Counted from the first letter of the stretch, positions 9,498 through 19,500 are shown. The stretch: 64,000 nucleotides of DNA from Maribacter litopenaei (GCF_025244665.1 NZ_CP104205.1:1857001-1921000), one strand, 5' to 3'. Translations and numbers: made by a program. Notes: generated by a model from the letters alone, not told the origin.

Positions 9498-9707
9498 TTA
9501 TAAAGTAGAAATGAGAAGTTCTCTTATATCTACACCGAGAGCCTCCGCTATTTCTCTTAATGTTTCTAGAGAGGGCTGCATTTCGTTTGTGCACCAACGA
9601 GAAACAGTAGTCCTGCTCTTCCCAACTTTTTCAGCCAACCATTTATTGGTTCTGTCCTGTTCTGCTAGGACTACTCTAATTCTATTGATTGGCTTTTTGG
9701 TGCTCAT
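9498..9707 (-). CDS. XRE-family helix-turn-helix regulator
   Basis: A 69-residue Cro/C1-type DNA-binding protein, essentially one HTH_3 domain. Helices 2 and 3 are NKWLAEKVGKSRTTVSRWC, followed by NEMQPSLETLREIAEALGV, the classic scaffold of the family. It has no second domain, so it probably acts as a small repressor. It is divergent from the small gene at 9901, and the shared upstream region holds repeated TATCATTTTA-type and TCGTTTTA-type sequences that could be its operators. Confidence 0.85.
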   Translation of the reverse strand: MSTKKPINRIRVVLAEQDRTNKWLAEKVGKSRTTVSRWCTNEMQPSLETLREIAEALGVDIRELLISTL

Positions 9708-9709
9708 TT

Positions 9710-9827
9710 GAATCGTTTTACGTTAAATATGTATCATTTTAAACAAACTTAGTTTTCTTATTCACATTTAATAACTAACTTTAAATGATATAAATGATTC
9801 GTTTTAATTATATATTATATCATTTTA
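9710..9827. promoter_or_regulatory. Cluster of repeated sites in the XRE divergent promoter
   Basis: TATCATTT(T)A occurs at 9732-9741, inverted at 9781-9790 and again at 9818-9827. TCGTTTTA occurs at 9713-9720 and 9799-9806. The sites lie between the divergent XRE regulator and the 77-residue gene, which is the usual place for operators of a self-controlling repressor. The region is very AT-rich, so chance recurrence is possible. Confidence 0.35.
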
Positions 9828-9900
9828 CTTTAATATTTAATATTTAAACGACATATTTTTTTCTTTATGTTTTTTTCAACAATTTAATAACCAAAACTAT

Positions 9901-10134
9901 ATGACTCCCAATGAAATTAACCTACTTCCCCTAATATCCTACTTTGATGAATGCCATGAGGGAGATTTGCTTTCCTTTACAAAATGGTTGGACAAGGCTA
10001 TTTATATGTTTCACTACCTTCCAGCTGATACTTTTTCAGAAGTGGAACGCCAAAATGTTTGTCATGTGCTTATGGAATTAAAAGAAGCTGTTTTGAAAAT
10101 CAAGGTTGAGCAAAGTAATTTTCAAGGTGTTTAA
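9901..10134 (+). CDS. Small hypothetical protein, 77 aa
   Basis: A 77-residue acidic, helical protein without signal peptide or membrane segment. I do not recognise it. It sits divergent from the XRE regulator across about 190 bases of AT-rich DNA and is likely under its control. Codon use and base composition match the rest of the island. It is too short for a functional call. Confidence 0.5.
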   Translation: MTPNEINLLPLISYFDECHEGDLLSFTKWLDKAIYMFHYLPADTFSEVERQNVCHVLMELKEAVLKIKVEQSNFQGV

Positions 10135-10166
10135 AAATTCTTAGAATTGTTAATTCAAATTCAGCT

Positions 10167-10817
10167 TTATAAATAATAAAAATTCCAAGAAAGAGGTAAT
10201 TTCCTATTGAAATCCAACTCCATTATCTTATGTAATAACCCAACTCTATGACCTGCACCAACCATTAAAACAGCAGTATTAAATTTATTTTCATGAAAAT
10301 TTTCATGAATTAATTTTATCCAGTGATTTTCACGATAGTTATTCCATTTCACCCATTTAACATAGTCCAAAGAGAGTTCTTTATTGTTTTCTTTGGCTAT
10401 TATTTCTCTCTCCATTAATGCTTTATCAAAGTTGATTTTATCGTTTTTCTTACTATTTAAAAAATTGTATCCCTCTTTGTAAGTTTCATCTATTTGAATA
10501 CTCGTTGCATTCTTATAATTCTCCATTTTTTCAATGATCCAATCAAATATTTCATCAATGCGTTCGTCACCTACAACAATACCATGAATATCAACAGGAA
10601 CTATTTTAATAGAGTGGTCTGCTAAAATTTCCCTAATGATTTTTATTTCAGGAGGGTTAAATTTCTCTTTTGCATCTATCATTTCAGAAAACACCTCCGG
10701 TGGTGCTTCACAAAAAATTACCTCAGGTGAAATCTCCTCTATGATTTCGAGCAATTTTTCAGATGTACATGCTCCCTCTTCAACATGATAGGTTCCTATT
10801 ACAACTACAGTGCTCAT
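10167..10817 (-). CDS. TraB/TIKI (ChaN/Ere-like superfamily) hydrolase-like protein
   Basis: A 216-residue soluble protein with the signature order of the TIKI/TraB superfamily: an N-terminal strand with IGTYHVEEG (GxxH), then PEVIFCEAPPE with two conserved Glu, and near the C-terminus VLMVGAGHRVGLL (GxGH). These residues form the putative metal or catalytic centre in TraB, PrgY, TIKI and erythromycin-esterase relatives. A variable helical insert with many Lys, Asn and Glu lies between. No membrane segment or signal is seen, so it acts in the cytoplasm. Substrate unknown. It is convergent with the small gene at 9901 and is AT-rich like the rest of the island. Confidence 0.65.
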   Translation of the reverse strand: MSTVVVIGTYHVEEGACTSEKLLEIIEEISPEVIFCEAPPEVFSEMIDAKEKFNPPEIKIIREILADHSIKIVPVDIHGIVVGDERIDEIFDWIIEKMENYKNATSIQIDETYKEGYNFLNSKKNDKINFDKALMEREIIAKENNKELSLDYVKWVKWNNYRENHWIKLIHENFHENKFNTAVLMVGAGHRVGLLHKIMELDFNRKLPLSWNFYYL

Positions 10818-11148
10818 AAATCTACGAATTTGATTTATTTTAAGTCAAATGTTAGACCAACTAGTGATATTTTTTGTTTCTCACGAAAACACTGACAAAA
10901 ACTCAATCAAAACATTAAAAAGGTGTCAATGTGTCCATTCCATACACTTTCACCTCCCCCACTCTGCGGGTTCGGCAAAACAGTATTCCACTATATTTTT
11001 AAAAGGAAGTTCTTAGAAGAAATTTTTCAGGAAGTGCGGAACAAACTTTCGCTTTTACCAAAGCTCAAGTTACATAACGCGAGAACATTATAGTACATCT
11101 CAAGTTATTCGCAAAATGATTAATCTTTGGATGTTTGAAATTTCATTC
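10818..11148. other. Intergenic region without recognised gene
   Basis: No supported reading frame. At 11087-11098 it holds attatagtacat, an exact copy of the 12-mer at 5013-5024, close to the other end of the AT-rich island. Base composition rises again after about 10940. Confidence 0.4.
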
Positions 11149-11712
11149 CTATTCAGGTAACCGGTTCTTTATAGTCCCAATTTGTCCCATATGGTTGGCC
11201 GAGTGTTCCATAACATGATACCGAGATATAACGGTAGTTCAAGCCCTCCTCAATATTTGAGGCGAACCGGACATCATCCTTGGTTTTGAGCAAGGCCAAG
11301 GTTTTTTGCCGTACATCATCCCATATATCCAAATAATGGCCAATGGGCTCCCCTTTGAGCATATTATTTACGTTGGCATTCAGTTCCCCGGCAACACCAA
11401 GGCTTGCAAGCTCGGCTTCGGTCATTCCCTCCCCTCCAAGGTGGCAACCTGGTAATAGGATTCCGTGGACACCAAATGCATGATCAATGCCCCTATGCTA
11501 TTGGCTTGTGCATCATATTGGAAATCTGTCTGTGTTTGGTCCAAGTCCTTCACCTGTTCGGTAATGCGGGCCTTTAAATCTTCTAACATATAGACCATGC
11601 TACCAATGTTTGGCGCGTAGCCTTCCACAGACTTTAATTCACCCTGTGCATTTACACATAGCATCGGTAGAAGTAGCAATAGGAGACTCATTTTTGTTGT
11701 GAAGGATTTCAT
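11149..11712 (-). CDS. Exported DinB-family protein (frame broken)
   Basis: A DinB-like four-helix protein of about 185 residues with a signal peptide. The ATG at 11712 gives MKSFTTKMSLLLLLLP, cleaved near NAQG. The frame breaks near 11430 (between LEGRE and MTEAELASLG) and near 11213, after which the other frame reads VMEHSANHMGQIGTIKNRLPE and stops at 11149. That C-terminal His-rich segment is the conserved metal-binding helix of DinB/YfiT proteins. DinB proteins bind a metal through three His and act as thiol or other transferases; many bacterial members have no known substrate. An exported member is unusual but not unique. Confidence 0.7.
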
Positions 11713-11985
11713 GGTTGAAGGTTTCAAGTGAATATAGGGCAGAAGGTACTTGAATCCCTGGGCATTGCCATAGGTATTTACCATTTTGACAGGTTTTTAA
11801 CAGTGTTTCCCTTCCTATGATCCCCTACCCTTACATTCCGCCCAAACCCATACAACAAACGGTAGGTCAGTACGTTATAACATATGCTTCTACCCCATTG
11901 TTTTGAGCGGGAGTTTCAGGGATATACGCAAAAAACGTACCCATAAATGCGGAGTCGGAACATTGACAATAAAGAAGTTTAAAAA

Positions 11986-13068
11986 ATGAAAGCTATGAAA
12001 CAAACCTATTTGCTTTTGGTACTAGTGCTTGGTTTGGTGGCCAGCTGTTCCACATCGGACGATGCGCCCATTGAGGTTCCCGACCCAACGATGTATTTTC
12101 CGCCCGTTGGAAGCAATGCTTGGGAAACCACAACGCCCAGCAGTTTGCAATGGGACGAGTCCCAAATAGACGCGTTAAAGGACTTTCTCATCCGGACCAA
12201 TTCCAAATCCTTTATGATCCTCGTCAATGGGCGAATCGTAATGGAGGAGTATTTTGACGGCCATACGGCCCAAGAACCTTGGGAATGGAACAGTGCCGGA
12301 AAAACCTTGGTCTCCGCCACCACAGGAATTGCCCAGCAAAACGGGCTGGTCGATATCGATACCAAGGTATCCGACTATTTAGGGGAAAACTGGACCAGTA
12401 TGCACCAAGAAAAAGAAAACCTGATTACCGTACGGAATTTGCTCACCATGACCTCGGGCATTGACGATACCAAACAACTGGTGGTAAAATCCAACCTTAC
12501 CTATGTGGCCGATGCCGGTACCCGATGGGCCTACGGCAACGTTTTCCAAAAATTGATGGACGTGGTTGCTGCATCCAGCTCGACCGAATTTGAAACCTAC
12601 TTTAACACCCACCTTACATCAAAAATCGGCATGGACGGGTTTTGGAACGAAGGAGCCATCTTTACCATTTTTCATAGTACCACCCGAAGTATGGCCCGGT
12701 TTGGGCTATTGAGCCTTAACGGCGGCAGCTGGGACGGCGAACAGATCATCGATGCATCCTTCTTTACGGAATGTGTGACCCCTTCCCAAAGTATCAATCC
12801 CTCCTACGGATATCTTTGGTGGTTGAACGGAAAATCGCAGTTTATGGTTCCTAGCCAGCAAAACGTATTTCCAGGATCCTTGGTTCCCAATGCCCCATCG
12901 GATATGGTGGCGGCCATGGGTGCCAAAGACCAACGTATCTATGTGGTGCCCAGTAAAGATATGGTGGTGATACGTATGGGCAATGCTTCGGACCCGGATA
13001 ATCCCAATTTTGCGGTATCGGGATTTGACAATGCGCTTTGGGAAAAAATCAATGCCTTGATTAATTAG
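11986..13068 (+). CDS. Serine hydrolase lipoprotein, beta-lactamase (class C-like) family
   Basis: A 360-residue intact lipoprotein (lipobox VASCSTS, Cys near 21). The beta-lactamase/penicillin-binding fold is clear. The SxxK catalytic tetrad sits in EWNSAGKTLVS, a YxN-type motif in RWAYGNVFQKL, and the fold ends with AMGAKDQRIYVVPSKDMVVIRMG. Such proteins are DD-peptidases, esterases or amidases; substrate cannot be read from sequence. It is paralogous in form to the gene at 59341. It stands alone between a leftward DinB gene and a leftward hypothetical. Confidence 0.85.
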   Translation: MKAMKQTYLLLVLVLGLVASCSTSDDAPIEVPDPTMYFPPVGSNAWETTTPSSLQWDESQIDALKDFLIRTNSKSFMILVNGRIVMEEYFDGHTAQEPWEWNSAGKTLVSATTGIAQQNGLVDIDTKVSDYLGENWTSMHQEKENLITVRNLLTMTSGIDDTKQLVVKSNLTYVADAGTRWAYGNVFQKLMDVVAASSSTEFETYFNTHLTSKIGMDGFWNEGAIFTIFHSTTRSMARFGLLSLNGGSWDGEQIIDASFFTECVTPSQSINPSYGYLWWLNGKSQFMVPSQQNVFPGSLVPNAPSDMVAAMGAKDQRIYVVPSKDMVVIRMGNASDPDNPNFAVSGFDNALWEKINALIN

Positions 13069-13113
13069 AGCATACCCACCTACGCCATTAGAATACCCTA
13101 GCCCAAAACGAAT

Positions 13114-13731
13114 TCAATAGTACAGCCTAAAATCCAGGATTTTACAGGCATCATAATGCCTCCGGTGTAATTCCTCTACCACCTCGAACATATCATCCTC
13201 TTCCTTAAAGAGGTTAAAGAAGGCCTTATCAAGATTAGCACTGCTAAGGCCCCGAGAAGGATTTCCATAGCCGGAAACCGCCTTGGCATTGGTGATGTCC
13301 AAAAAATACTGAGCCTCCTCTTCCTCCAGATCCAGTACCTTGGCATTGGAAAAATGCAAGATCTTACCCCGAAGCCTTCCCTCGAACAATTCCGCAATTT
13401 CCTGCAGCGAATAATAGTATCCATTTAAGCAAATACTATTGGCCTCCCCCGTCATTACCAAATAGATAATTTCATAGTCCTTAAAATGATGGTCGTCCAT
13501 GACTAGGGCATTGAGACTGTCCTCCGGACCTTCTATGGTATCGCAGGTTTTATAAATACTGGTCACCCCGTATTGCATGGCCAAGTGCTCCAGGTTCTTT
13601 TCAACTTCTGTAACCTGGTCTTGCTCCACATCCTCCACCGCTTCCAAGCAGTAAATGAATTTTTCGGAGTCCATGGGATATTCTTGGGGCAATTGCCGTC
13701 TTTTTTCTAGCACGTTCAGGTTTTTTGCCAA
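13114..13731 (-). CDS. Caspase-like-fold (DUF6642-like) protein lacking catalytic residues
   Basis: A 205-residue cytoplasmic protein. Its middle follows the order of the CHAT-like/DUF6642 proteins: a strand EIIYLVMTGEAN where active members have a catalytic His, a YSLQEIAELFEGRLRGK helix, then ILHFSNAKVLD where active members have the nucleophilic Cys, and a C-terminal GYGNPSRGLSSANLDKAFF segment. Here neither the His nor the Cys is present, so if the assignment is right the protein is not a protease. The N-terminus (FIYCLEAV then KTCDTIEG) fits the same fold. No partner gene is evident; the upstream DUF481 gene is divergent. Confidence 0.5.
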   Translation of the reverse strand: MAKNLNVLEKRRQLPQEYPMDSEKFIYCLEAVEDVEQDQVTEVEKNLEHLAMQYGVTSIYKTCDTIEGPEDSLNALVMDDHHFKDYEIIYLVMTGEANSICLNGYYYSLQEIAELFEGRLRGKILHFSNAKVLDLEEEEAQYFLDITNAKAVSGYGNPSRGLSSANLDKAFFNLFKEEDDMFEVVEELHRRHYDACKILDFRLYY

Positions 13732-13780
13732 TGTACTAAATCAGCTGAAAAATAGTGTCATTGTTACAGTTTCTTTAACC

Positions 13781-13810
13781 TTGAAAGACTCTTCAATTTA
13801 AATACCTTTG
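13781..13810 (+). promoter_or_regulatory. Promoter of the DUF481 gene
   Basis: TTG at 13781-13783, a 19-base spacer and TACCTTTG at 13803-13810 match the Bacteroidota -33/-7 promoter form. Transcription would begin near 13817, which makes the TTG at 13808 and probably the ATG at 13817 unlikely starts and favours the ATG at 13835. Confidence 0.6.
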
Positions 13811-13834
13811 CCCACTATGAGAAACACGGCCCAC

Positions 13835-14605
13835 ATGAACGGATGGAAAACCCTCGTCCACGGACTTTTTTTGTTTTTTATGACCCATGTCGCAAGCGGC
13901 CAATTGGTAAATATCGAGTCCAAACGCATGCAGACGGATTCCACCCGGTTTGCGCTTAAAAGTGATGTGTTGTTTGATTACACGAACAACAACGGGGATT
14001 ATATCGTGCAAGTGGCTTCCAACCTTACCACACAGGTAAAGTCCAAGGATTTAAAGAAAATTTACTTTTTTATCGGGAACTATAAACTCATCCGGAGTCA
14101 AAATCAGGATTTTCAGAACTCCTGGTTCTTTCACGTGCGCTACAATCAAAAACTGACGGATGTATTCCGTATGGAAGCCTTTGTCCAAAACCAACGCAAC
14201 ACATTGTTGACCATTACGAGCCGAAATTTGGTGGGAGCCGGTATCCGATTAAAATTCCTTTCCAATGAATATACGAAAGCCTATTTTGGGAATTCCTATA
14301 TGTATGAAATCGAGGAAGTGGCCCAAACCGACCAGCGGTTCTTTAACCACCGGAACAGTAGTTATGTCTCCCTGAACCAATCGTTCAAAAACACCAAACT
14401 GGATATTACGGCTACGGTCTATTTTCAGCCCTTGTATACTGACATCGGCAACCACCGTATTCTAGGTCAGGTGAAAGCGGAATTGCCTATCAGCAAGGTC
14501 ATTAGTCTTTCTGCCCTCTATAATTATTTCTACAGTAGCTTTTCGCCCATCCGGGAAAGCGACCGCTCCTCCAACCTAAGCTTTGGGCTGACGTTTACGA
14601 TGTAG
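13835..14605 (+). CDS. DUF481 outer-membrane beta-barrel protein
   Basis: With the start at 13835 the product has a good signal peptide (MNGWKTLVHGLFLFFM, cleavage near SGQ) followed by about 235 residues of alternating beta strands. The DUF481 pattern is visible: LKSDVLFDYTNNNGDYIVQ, a WFFHVRYNQKLTDVFRMEAF segment, NLVGAGIRLKF, and a final barrel strand ending in Phe-Thr-Met (SFGLTFTM). DUF481 members are predicted small outer-membrane barrels of unknown cargo. Earlier in-frame starts (13808 TTG, 13817 ATG) overlap the promoter. The frame is intact. Confidence 0.8.
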   Translation: MNGWKTLVHGLFLFFMTHVASGQLVNIESKRMQTDSTRFALKSDVLFDYTNNNGDYIVQVASNLTTQVKSKDLKKIYFFIGNYKLIRSQNQDFQNSWFFHVRYNQKLTDVFRMEAFVQNQRNTLLTITSRNLVGAGIRLKFLSNEYTKAYFGNSYMYEIEEVAQTDQRFFNHRNSSYVSLNQSFKNTKLDITATVYFQPLYTDIGNHRILGQVKAELPISKVISLSALYNYFYSSFSPIRESDRSSNLSFGLTFTM

Positions 14606-14699
14606 GAGCGCTTCGTAATCCGTGTCCGATGTTATACACCTCACACCTGACTAAAGATGTTTCATAAAAGAAAATAGGGGTAAGAAAAAGTTGATGGAT

Positions 14700-15476
14700 C
14701 TACAATATCGGCGCATTCTCCAACCAACGTTGCAACAGAATGTCGTTTTGTGAAATGGGCACTAGATGAAAGGTATTGAACTTCTTGAATACCCGGGATT
14801 CCTTTAAGGGTTCCATGTGCACCGCTATCGGTGCCGGATAATTGGAATGGATCAGGAACAGTTCCCCTTCCCGTTTTAGGAGATAGCCCACATGACCTTT
14901 ATCGAAGCCAATGAAATAAAGTCCGTCTGAAGTTAGGACATCAATTTCTTTCCATGCTTTTTCGGAATCCTCCTGTACCACCTTGATAATCTCGGCCCCA
15001 CAGCTGATCATCCTGGCCTCGTCCAAAGGTGATTTTTGGGCCAACCGAAAGCGATTCAGATTGATGCCCATATCATTCAATGTAGTGGATATAAAATACC
15101 CGCACGCAATTTTACCCTGATTGGGAACCGTGGTATGTCCGCCAAAGCTCCAAGGGGTACCATACCAATGCGGAATGATTTCATTGACCAACTGATAGGT
15201 AAAGGCTTCTTTCACCTGGTCGAGAGAAATGTTTCCGGACCTAAAATCTTCCTGTAAACGCAAGCGAAGTGCATTAGTGGCCAATTTGGTATCCGTATAG
15301 GAAACTGCTAGACTATCCGGGTCAATCCCTACGAATGCCGCTTTATTTTCGTCCTTGACATTGATGGCAAGGTGCCAAGTTTTTTTCACCTCAAAAGATG
15401 CATCCCCTTCCCCTCCATTTTTGGCTATAGATGGAAAAGTAAACAACAAGGAACAGACTAACGAAAGAAAAAACAT
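14700..15476 (-). CDS. Exported cysteine-peptidase-like protein
   Basis: The start at 15476 gives a signal peptide (MFFLSLVCSLLFTFPSIAK); the longer frame upstream has no such feature. The mature part of about 235 residues shows WYGTPWSFGGHTTVPNQGK then ACGYFISTTLNDMGI, and later GLYFIGFDKGHVGYLLKR. A Cys at a helix start and a His in a GHVGY strand are the order of NlpC/P60- or CHAP-like peptidases, but I cannot match it to a named family. The next upstream gene (15578-16486) encodes a lipoprotein with a similar Cys and His layout; the two are cotranscribed with about 100 bases between. Possible cell-wall or amide hydrolase. Confidence 0.5.
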   Translation of the reverse strand: MFFLSLVCSLLFTFPSIAKNGGEGDASFEVKKTWHLAINVKDENKAAFVGIDPDSLAVSYTDTKLATNALRLRLQEDFRSGNISLDQVKEAFTYQLVNEIIPHWYGTPWSFGGHTTVPNQGKIACGYFISTTLNDMGINLNRFRLAQKSPLDEARMISCGAEIIKVVQEDSEKAWKEIDVLTSDGLYFIGFDKGHVGYLLKREGELFLIHSNYPAPIAVHMEPLKESRVFKKFNTFHLVPISQNDILLQRWLENAPIL

Positions 15477-15577
15477 GATTTTTTGGATTCCAATGTACAA
15501 CTCAAATAGGCTAACGTAATAACTACGAATTAAGTACTTGGAAAACGTTAAAACACAGGTGCTTATATGTAGAATAC

Positions 15578-16486
15578 CTAAATATCCAAGTTGACGCCCC
15601 ACCAAACCTCATAATCCCTAGGAACCAAAGGCCGATAACTTTGAAAACCTTGGTCGGCAATTTTGAGTCCTTCAATTTCATTTTTTTCATTCCGCACATA
15701 GGCAATAAATACGAAGGAATGTCCGTAAGGGTCCAGTTTCTTGACATCGGCACCCTTTACCACCTTTTCATAATCCTCTTGAAAGCGCCGGACCTGCATC
15801 AAGGCCCCGGGCCGCAACGCTCCTGCCCACACGCCCTCTGTATCCACCAAGGTTCCCATGCCAGCATACACCAAGGCACCAGCGTTACCCTTGCCCCTGT
15901 ATTCTTCAGGAAGACTTCGCCATCCCTTTTTGGTATCGGAGGCGGACACATAGAGCAAGTTATATACTTGTTTGGGCGTGTATTCGTCCGTTCCCATATA
16001 TTTTGGCAAATCCTGATAAACGGAATGTCCATGAACCTCTCTATAGGCCTGTTCAAAACGATTTTTACTTACGGCTAGACAATGCCCATTAGGTTCCTTG
16101 TTCTCACTATTGTTGTAATTTTCCACGATTTTTTGCGCTACCGGACTTATTGGTACTTCATCAATAGTTTCTTTTTTCTCAATAGTCAAATTATCGGTAT
16201 TGGCCAATTCTAATGAGTCTATGGGACTGGAAGAAGGTAGTTCCACTTCCCTTATAGGCAGGTTGATGTATCCATGATCATCAAAATCATAGATCCAACC
16301 ATTGGGATGCGCCTGGTTCTCATTGCCTTGCTCCAAAACCATGTTCTCTTCCGGAACGCCAAGAGTTACCTTTTGCTTTACCTTTTGTGTGGTCGTACAA
16401 CCTGTCAAGACCAAAACAATGGCAATACATCCTCTAAAACACTTGCCTAATTCTGAGAGTCTTGTGGATACTGAAATATGGGTCAT
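15578..16486 (-). CDS. Lipoprotein with a cysteine-peptidase-like C-terminal part
   Basis: A 302-residue lipoprotein (IVLVLTGCTTT, Cys near residue 30). A low-complexity acidic linker of about 100 residues follows. The C-terminal part has PNGHCLAVSKNRFEQAYREV with Cys and His, ALRPGALMQVRRF, and YGHSFVFIAYVRN then IADQGFQSYRPL. The Cys...GHSFVF order is like papain-fold amidases (CHAP and relatives), but the family is not one I can name. It is the first gene of a probable two-gene unit with the exported protein at 14700-15476. Confidence 0.5.
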   Translation of the reverse strand: MTHISVSTRLSELGKCFRGCIAIVLVLTGCTTTQKVKQKVTLGVPEENMVLEQGNENQAHPNGWIYDFDDHGYINLPIREVELPSSSPIDSLELANTDNLTIEKKETIDEVPISPVAQKIVENYNNSENKEPNGHCLAVSKNRFEQAYREVHGHSVYQDLPKYMGTDEYTPKQVYNLLYVSASDTKKGWRSLPEEYRGKGNAGALVYAGMGTLVDTEGVWAGALRPGALMQVRRFQEDYEKVVKGADVKKLDPYGHSFVFIAYVRNEKNEIEGLKIADQGFQSYRPLVPRDYEVWWGVNLDI

Positions 16487-16584
16487 TTATAGGATAAGGT
16501 TCTAATTACAACTTTATACGAATATCTTAAAACGTTGCAAAGATATGTCCGTATCGTTCTAATTTTCATAAAAACAATAGCCCT

Positions 16585-19500
16585 TTACTTGTAGGTTGAA
16601 TTCCATAGTTCCACCATTTCTACAACTCGTTTATCCAAAAGGGCCGCGGCTTCCTGCGTGGCGGTAGTCGGTCGGGCATCAGTCTTTTGAAGTACGTTCA
16701 AGAGAAAGAGTAATTTGGATTGCAGGCCGACAATCGTTTCGTCTTCCAACTCCGAATCATAGATGCTCCCATAGATCAAGTCGCCATCCTCCGGGGCTCC
16801 GTCGCCTCGAAAGGCCATCAACTTTTCCTTCTTTCTACCTTTTGCCAAGCTCACGTCAATCGCTTCACGAATCTCCTGCAATCTCCCATAATCTTTATAG
16901 GTTTGCAGGGACAGGTCGGTTTGCAAGGCCAGGGCTTCCTCGCTCATTTCGGAACGGGGGTCCAGTTTTACCGTAATGTTTTTTTCCATGATTTCCCCGT
17001 CGACCTTCAGTTGGACGGTATACGTTCCCGGCGCTACAAAAGGACCTTCGGATCCGCTGGGCGTATCGTATTGCACAGCCGCAATGGCAAATGCACGATT
17101 GGCGCCCTGGGGTTCCTTATACCGGAGATTCCAAACAAATCGGTGGTGCCCAGGTTCGCCCGACAATCCTTTAAACGGACGTATCCAATAGGTAGGGTGC
17201 TGCATTTGGGTCGTATCCAACACTTCCGCCACGTCTTCACTGGAAAAGCTATTGACCAATCCCCCTTTCGAGTCTAATATGTTGAGTTCCAATTTTTGCG
17301 CATCGGACCCCAAATAATAATCGATCAAGGCGCCATCCAGCGGATTTTGTCCCGTAGGTTCCTCCGGGGGCAAGGGGGTGTCGCTGAACATATTGAACCG
17401 AACACGATAGGCATCACTGGGCTGAAATAAATGTACTTCGGAATCGGAACGACCGACCAACTCTCGTAGCGGACTAAAATCGTCCAAGATCCAAATGGAG
17501 CGGCCGTGGGTACCGATGACCAGATCGTTTTCATGCACCACCAAATCCCGAATGGAAGAAGCGGGCATGTTCATTCGGAGGGATTGCCAAGAAGCCCCAT
17601 CATCCGCCGAAAAATAAACCTCCCGTTCCGTGCCCGCAAAGAGCAGGCCTTTTTGTTTTGGGTCCTCCCGTACTACGTTTACTGGTCCCGAGGGATGCAT
17701 CCCCGTAACAACTTCTTCCCAAGTTTCCCCAAAGTCATGGGTCTTGTAGATATGGGGTTGCATATCATCCTTCCGAATGGCATTTACGGCCACATAGGCG
17801 GTTCCCGCATCAAAATGCCCGGCATCGATCTGTGAAATTTTATCCCAGCTAGTAATCGAGGTCGGTGTTACATCGGTCCAGGTGTTACCACCGTCCCGGG
17901 TCACCTGAATAAGTCCGTCGTCCGTTCCGGCCCAAATAATGTCTTTATCCAAAGGCGAGGTCCGATCGCATACACGATGGCGCGCTGCGGCATGTTTTCC
18001 ATCGAGGCTGTTTTGTAATCTCCGACACTGGCCGGCACTTCGGGTCGGGTTCGCGTGAGGTCACCACTGATCTGTTCCCAATGCTGTCCCCCATCATGGG
18101 TTTTCCAAATAACATTGGTACCGAACAACAACATACTATCATCCGCCGGATGAAACAACAAGGGCATTGTACGCAGGTATCGGAATTCCCGGGAACGCAA
18201 CACTTCGGGATCCACATATTGCGATTGCCCCGTTTTTTTATTGAAGCGAATCACCCGACCCCCATACACGATATTGTTATCCAATGGATCCGGGGCCACA
18301 TAGGCATATTCATCGGCACCTACGCCCATAAATTCCCGGAACGAGATTTGCCCCCCATTGCTCCTACTGGCAATGCCAATGGCGCCACTTTCCTGTTGGC
18401 CCCCATATACCCAATACGGAAATTGGTTGTCCGTACTTACATGGTACAATTGTGACGTGGGCTGGTTGTACCATGAGCTCCACGTGTCCCCTCCATTTAC
18501 GGTAATGACCGCTCCCTGATCCGCGGCAAAAAGCATGATATCCGGATACAGGGGATTGATCCATATCCTGTGGTAGTCGTCCCCGCCCGGGGCGCCTTTG
18601 ATGGAGAGTGCACGTTTTACCGCCATCCACGGATTTGTACGAGGCGATATTGCCTACGAACACTGTATTTTCATCCTTGGGATGTACCTTGATTTCGGCA
18701 AAGTCACTGCCCCGACCCCATAATCGGCTTTCCGTGGTGACCAGGTTCCAGCTTTCGCCAGCATCGGCACTGGTATACACCCCGCCATTTTTCCTAGCAT
18801 CCACCGTGGCATACAGGCGCTTTGAATTGCTGGCCGATAGCGCCACCCCTACCCTTCCCGCGACCCTCTTCCGCCCCGGGTAAACCTTTTTCTATTTTTC
18901 GCCAGGTGTCCCCGCCGTCCGTGGATTTATAGAGTCCGCTGTTAGGCCCGGAGAATTTGGCATTCTCCCAAGGTCCTTCCTGATGTTCCCACATTGCTGC
19001 GAACAGGATGTTGGGATCATTAGGATCCATTTCTACCTGAATGGCTCCAGTATGCCGGTCTATATACAAGGTCTTATTCCAGGTCTTTCCACCGTTGACG
19101 GATTTAAAAATGCCCCGCATTTCATTGGCCCCGTACGGATGACCCAAACCGGCTACATACACCACATCCGGATTAGTGGGATGCACGATGACTCGACTCA
19201 CCTGTTGCACGTCATCCAATCCGATATGCTCCCAACTTGTACCACCATTGGTGGATTTGAACATCCCATCCCCTACGGCCAAGTCCGGACGATGCAATCC
19301 TTCGCCGGTACCGACATAAATGATATTGGAGTCGAGGGCGAAACCGCCAAATCCCCTACGGAACCGGTGGGCACGTCATCAAAAATGGGGTTCCAAGTCC
19401 GTCCGTAATCATCCGTTTTCCGGACCCCACCATTGTTCACCCCAATAAAGAATACCTTGGGTTGGGATGGTACGCCCACGGCACCTACGATCCTACCCCC

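Noticed and set aside
10940..11000. tRNA or tRNA fragment as island attachment site
   Set aside because: The sequence gcgggttcggc hints at a T-arm, but no acceptor or anticodon arms can be folded around it.
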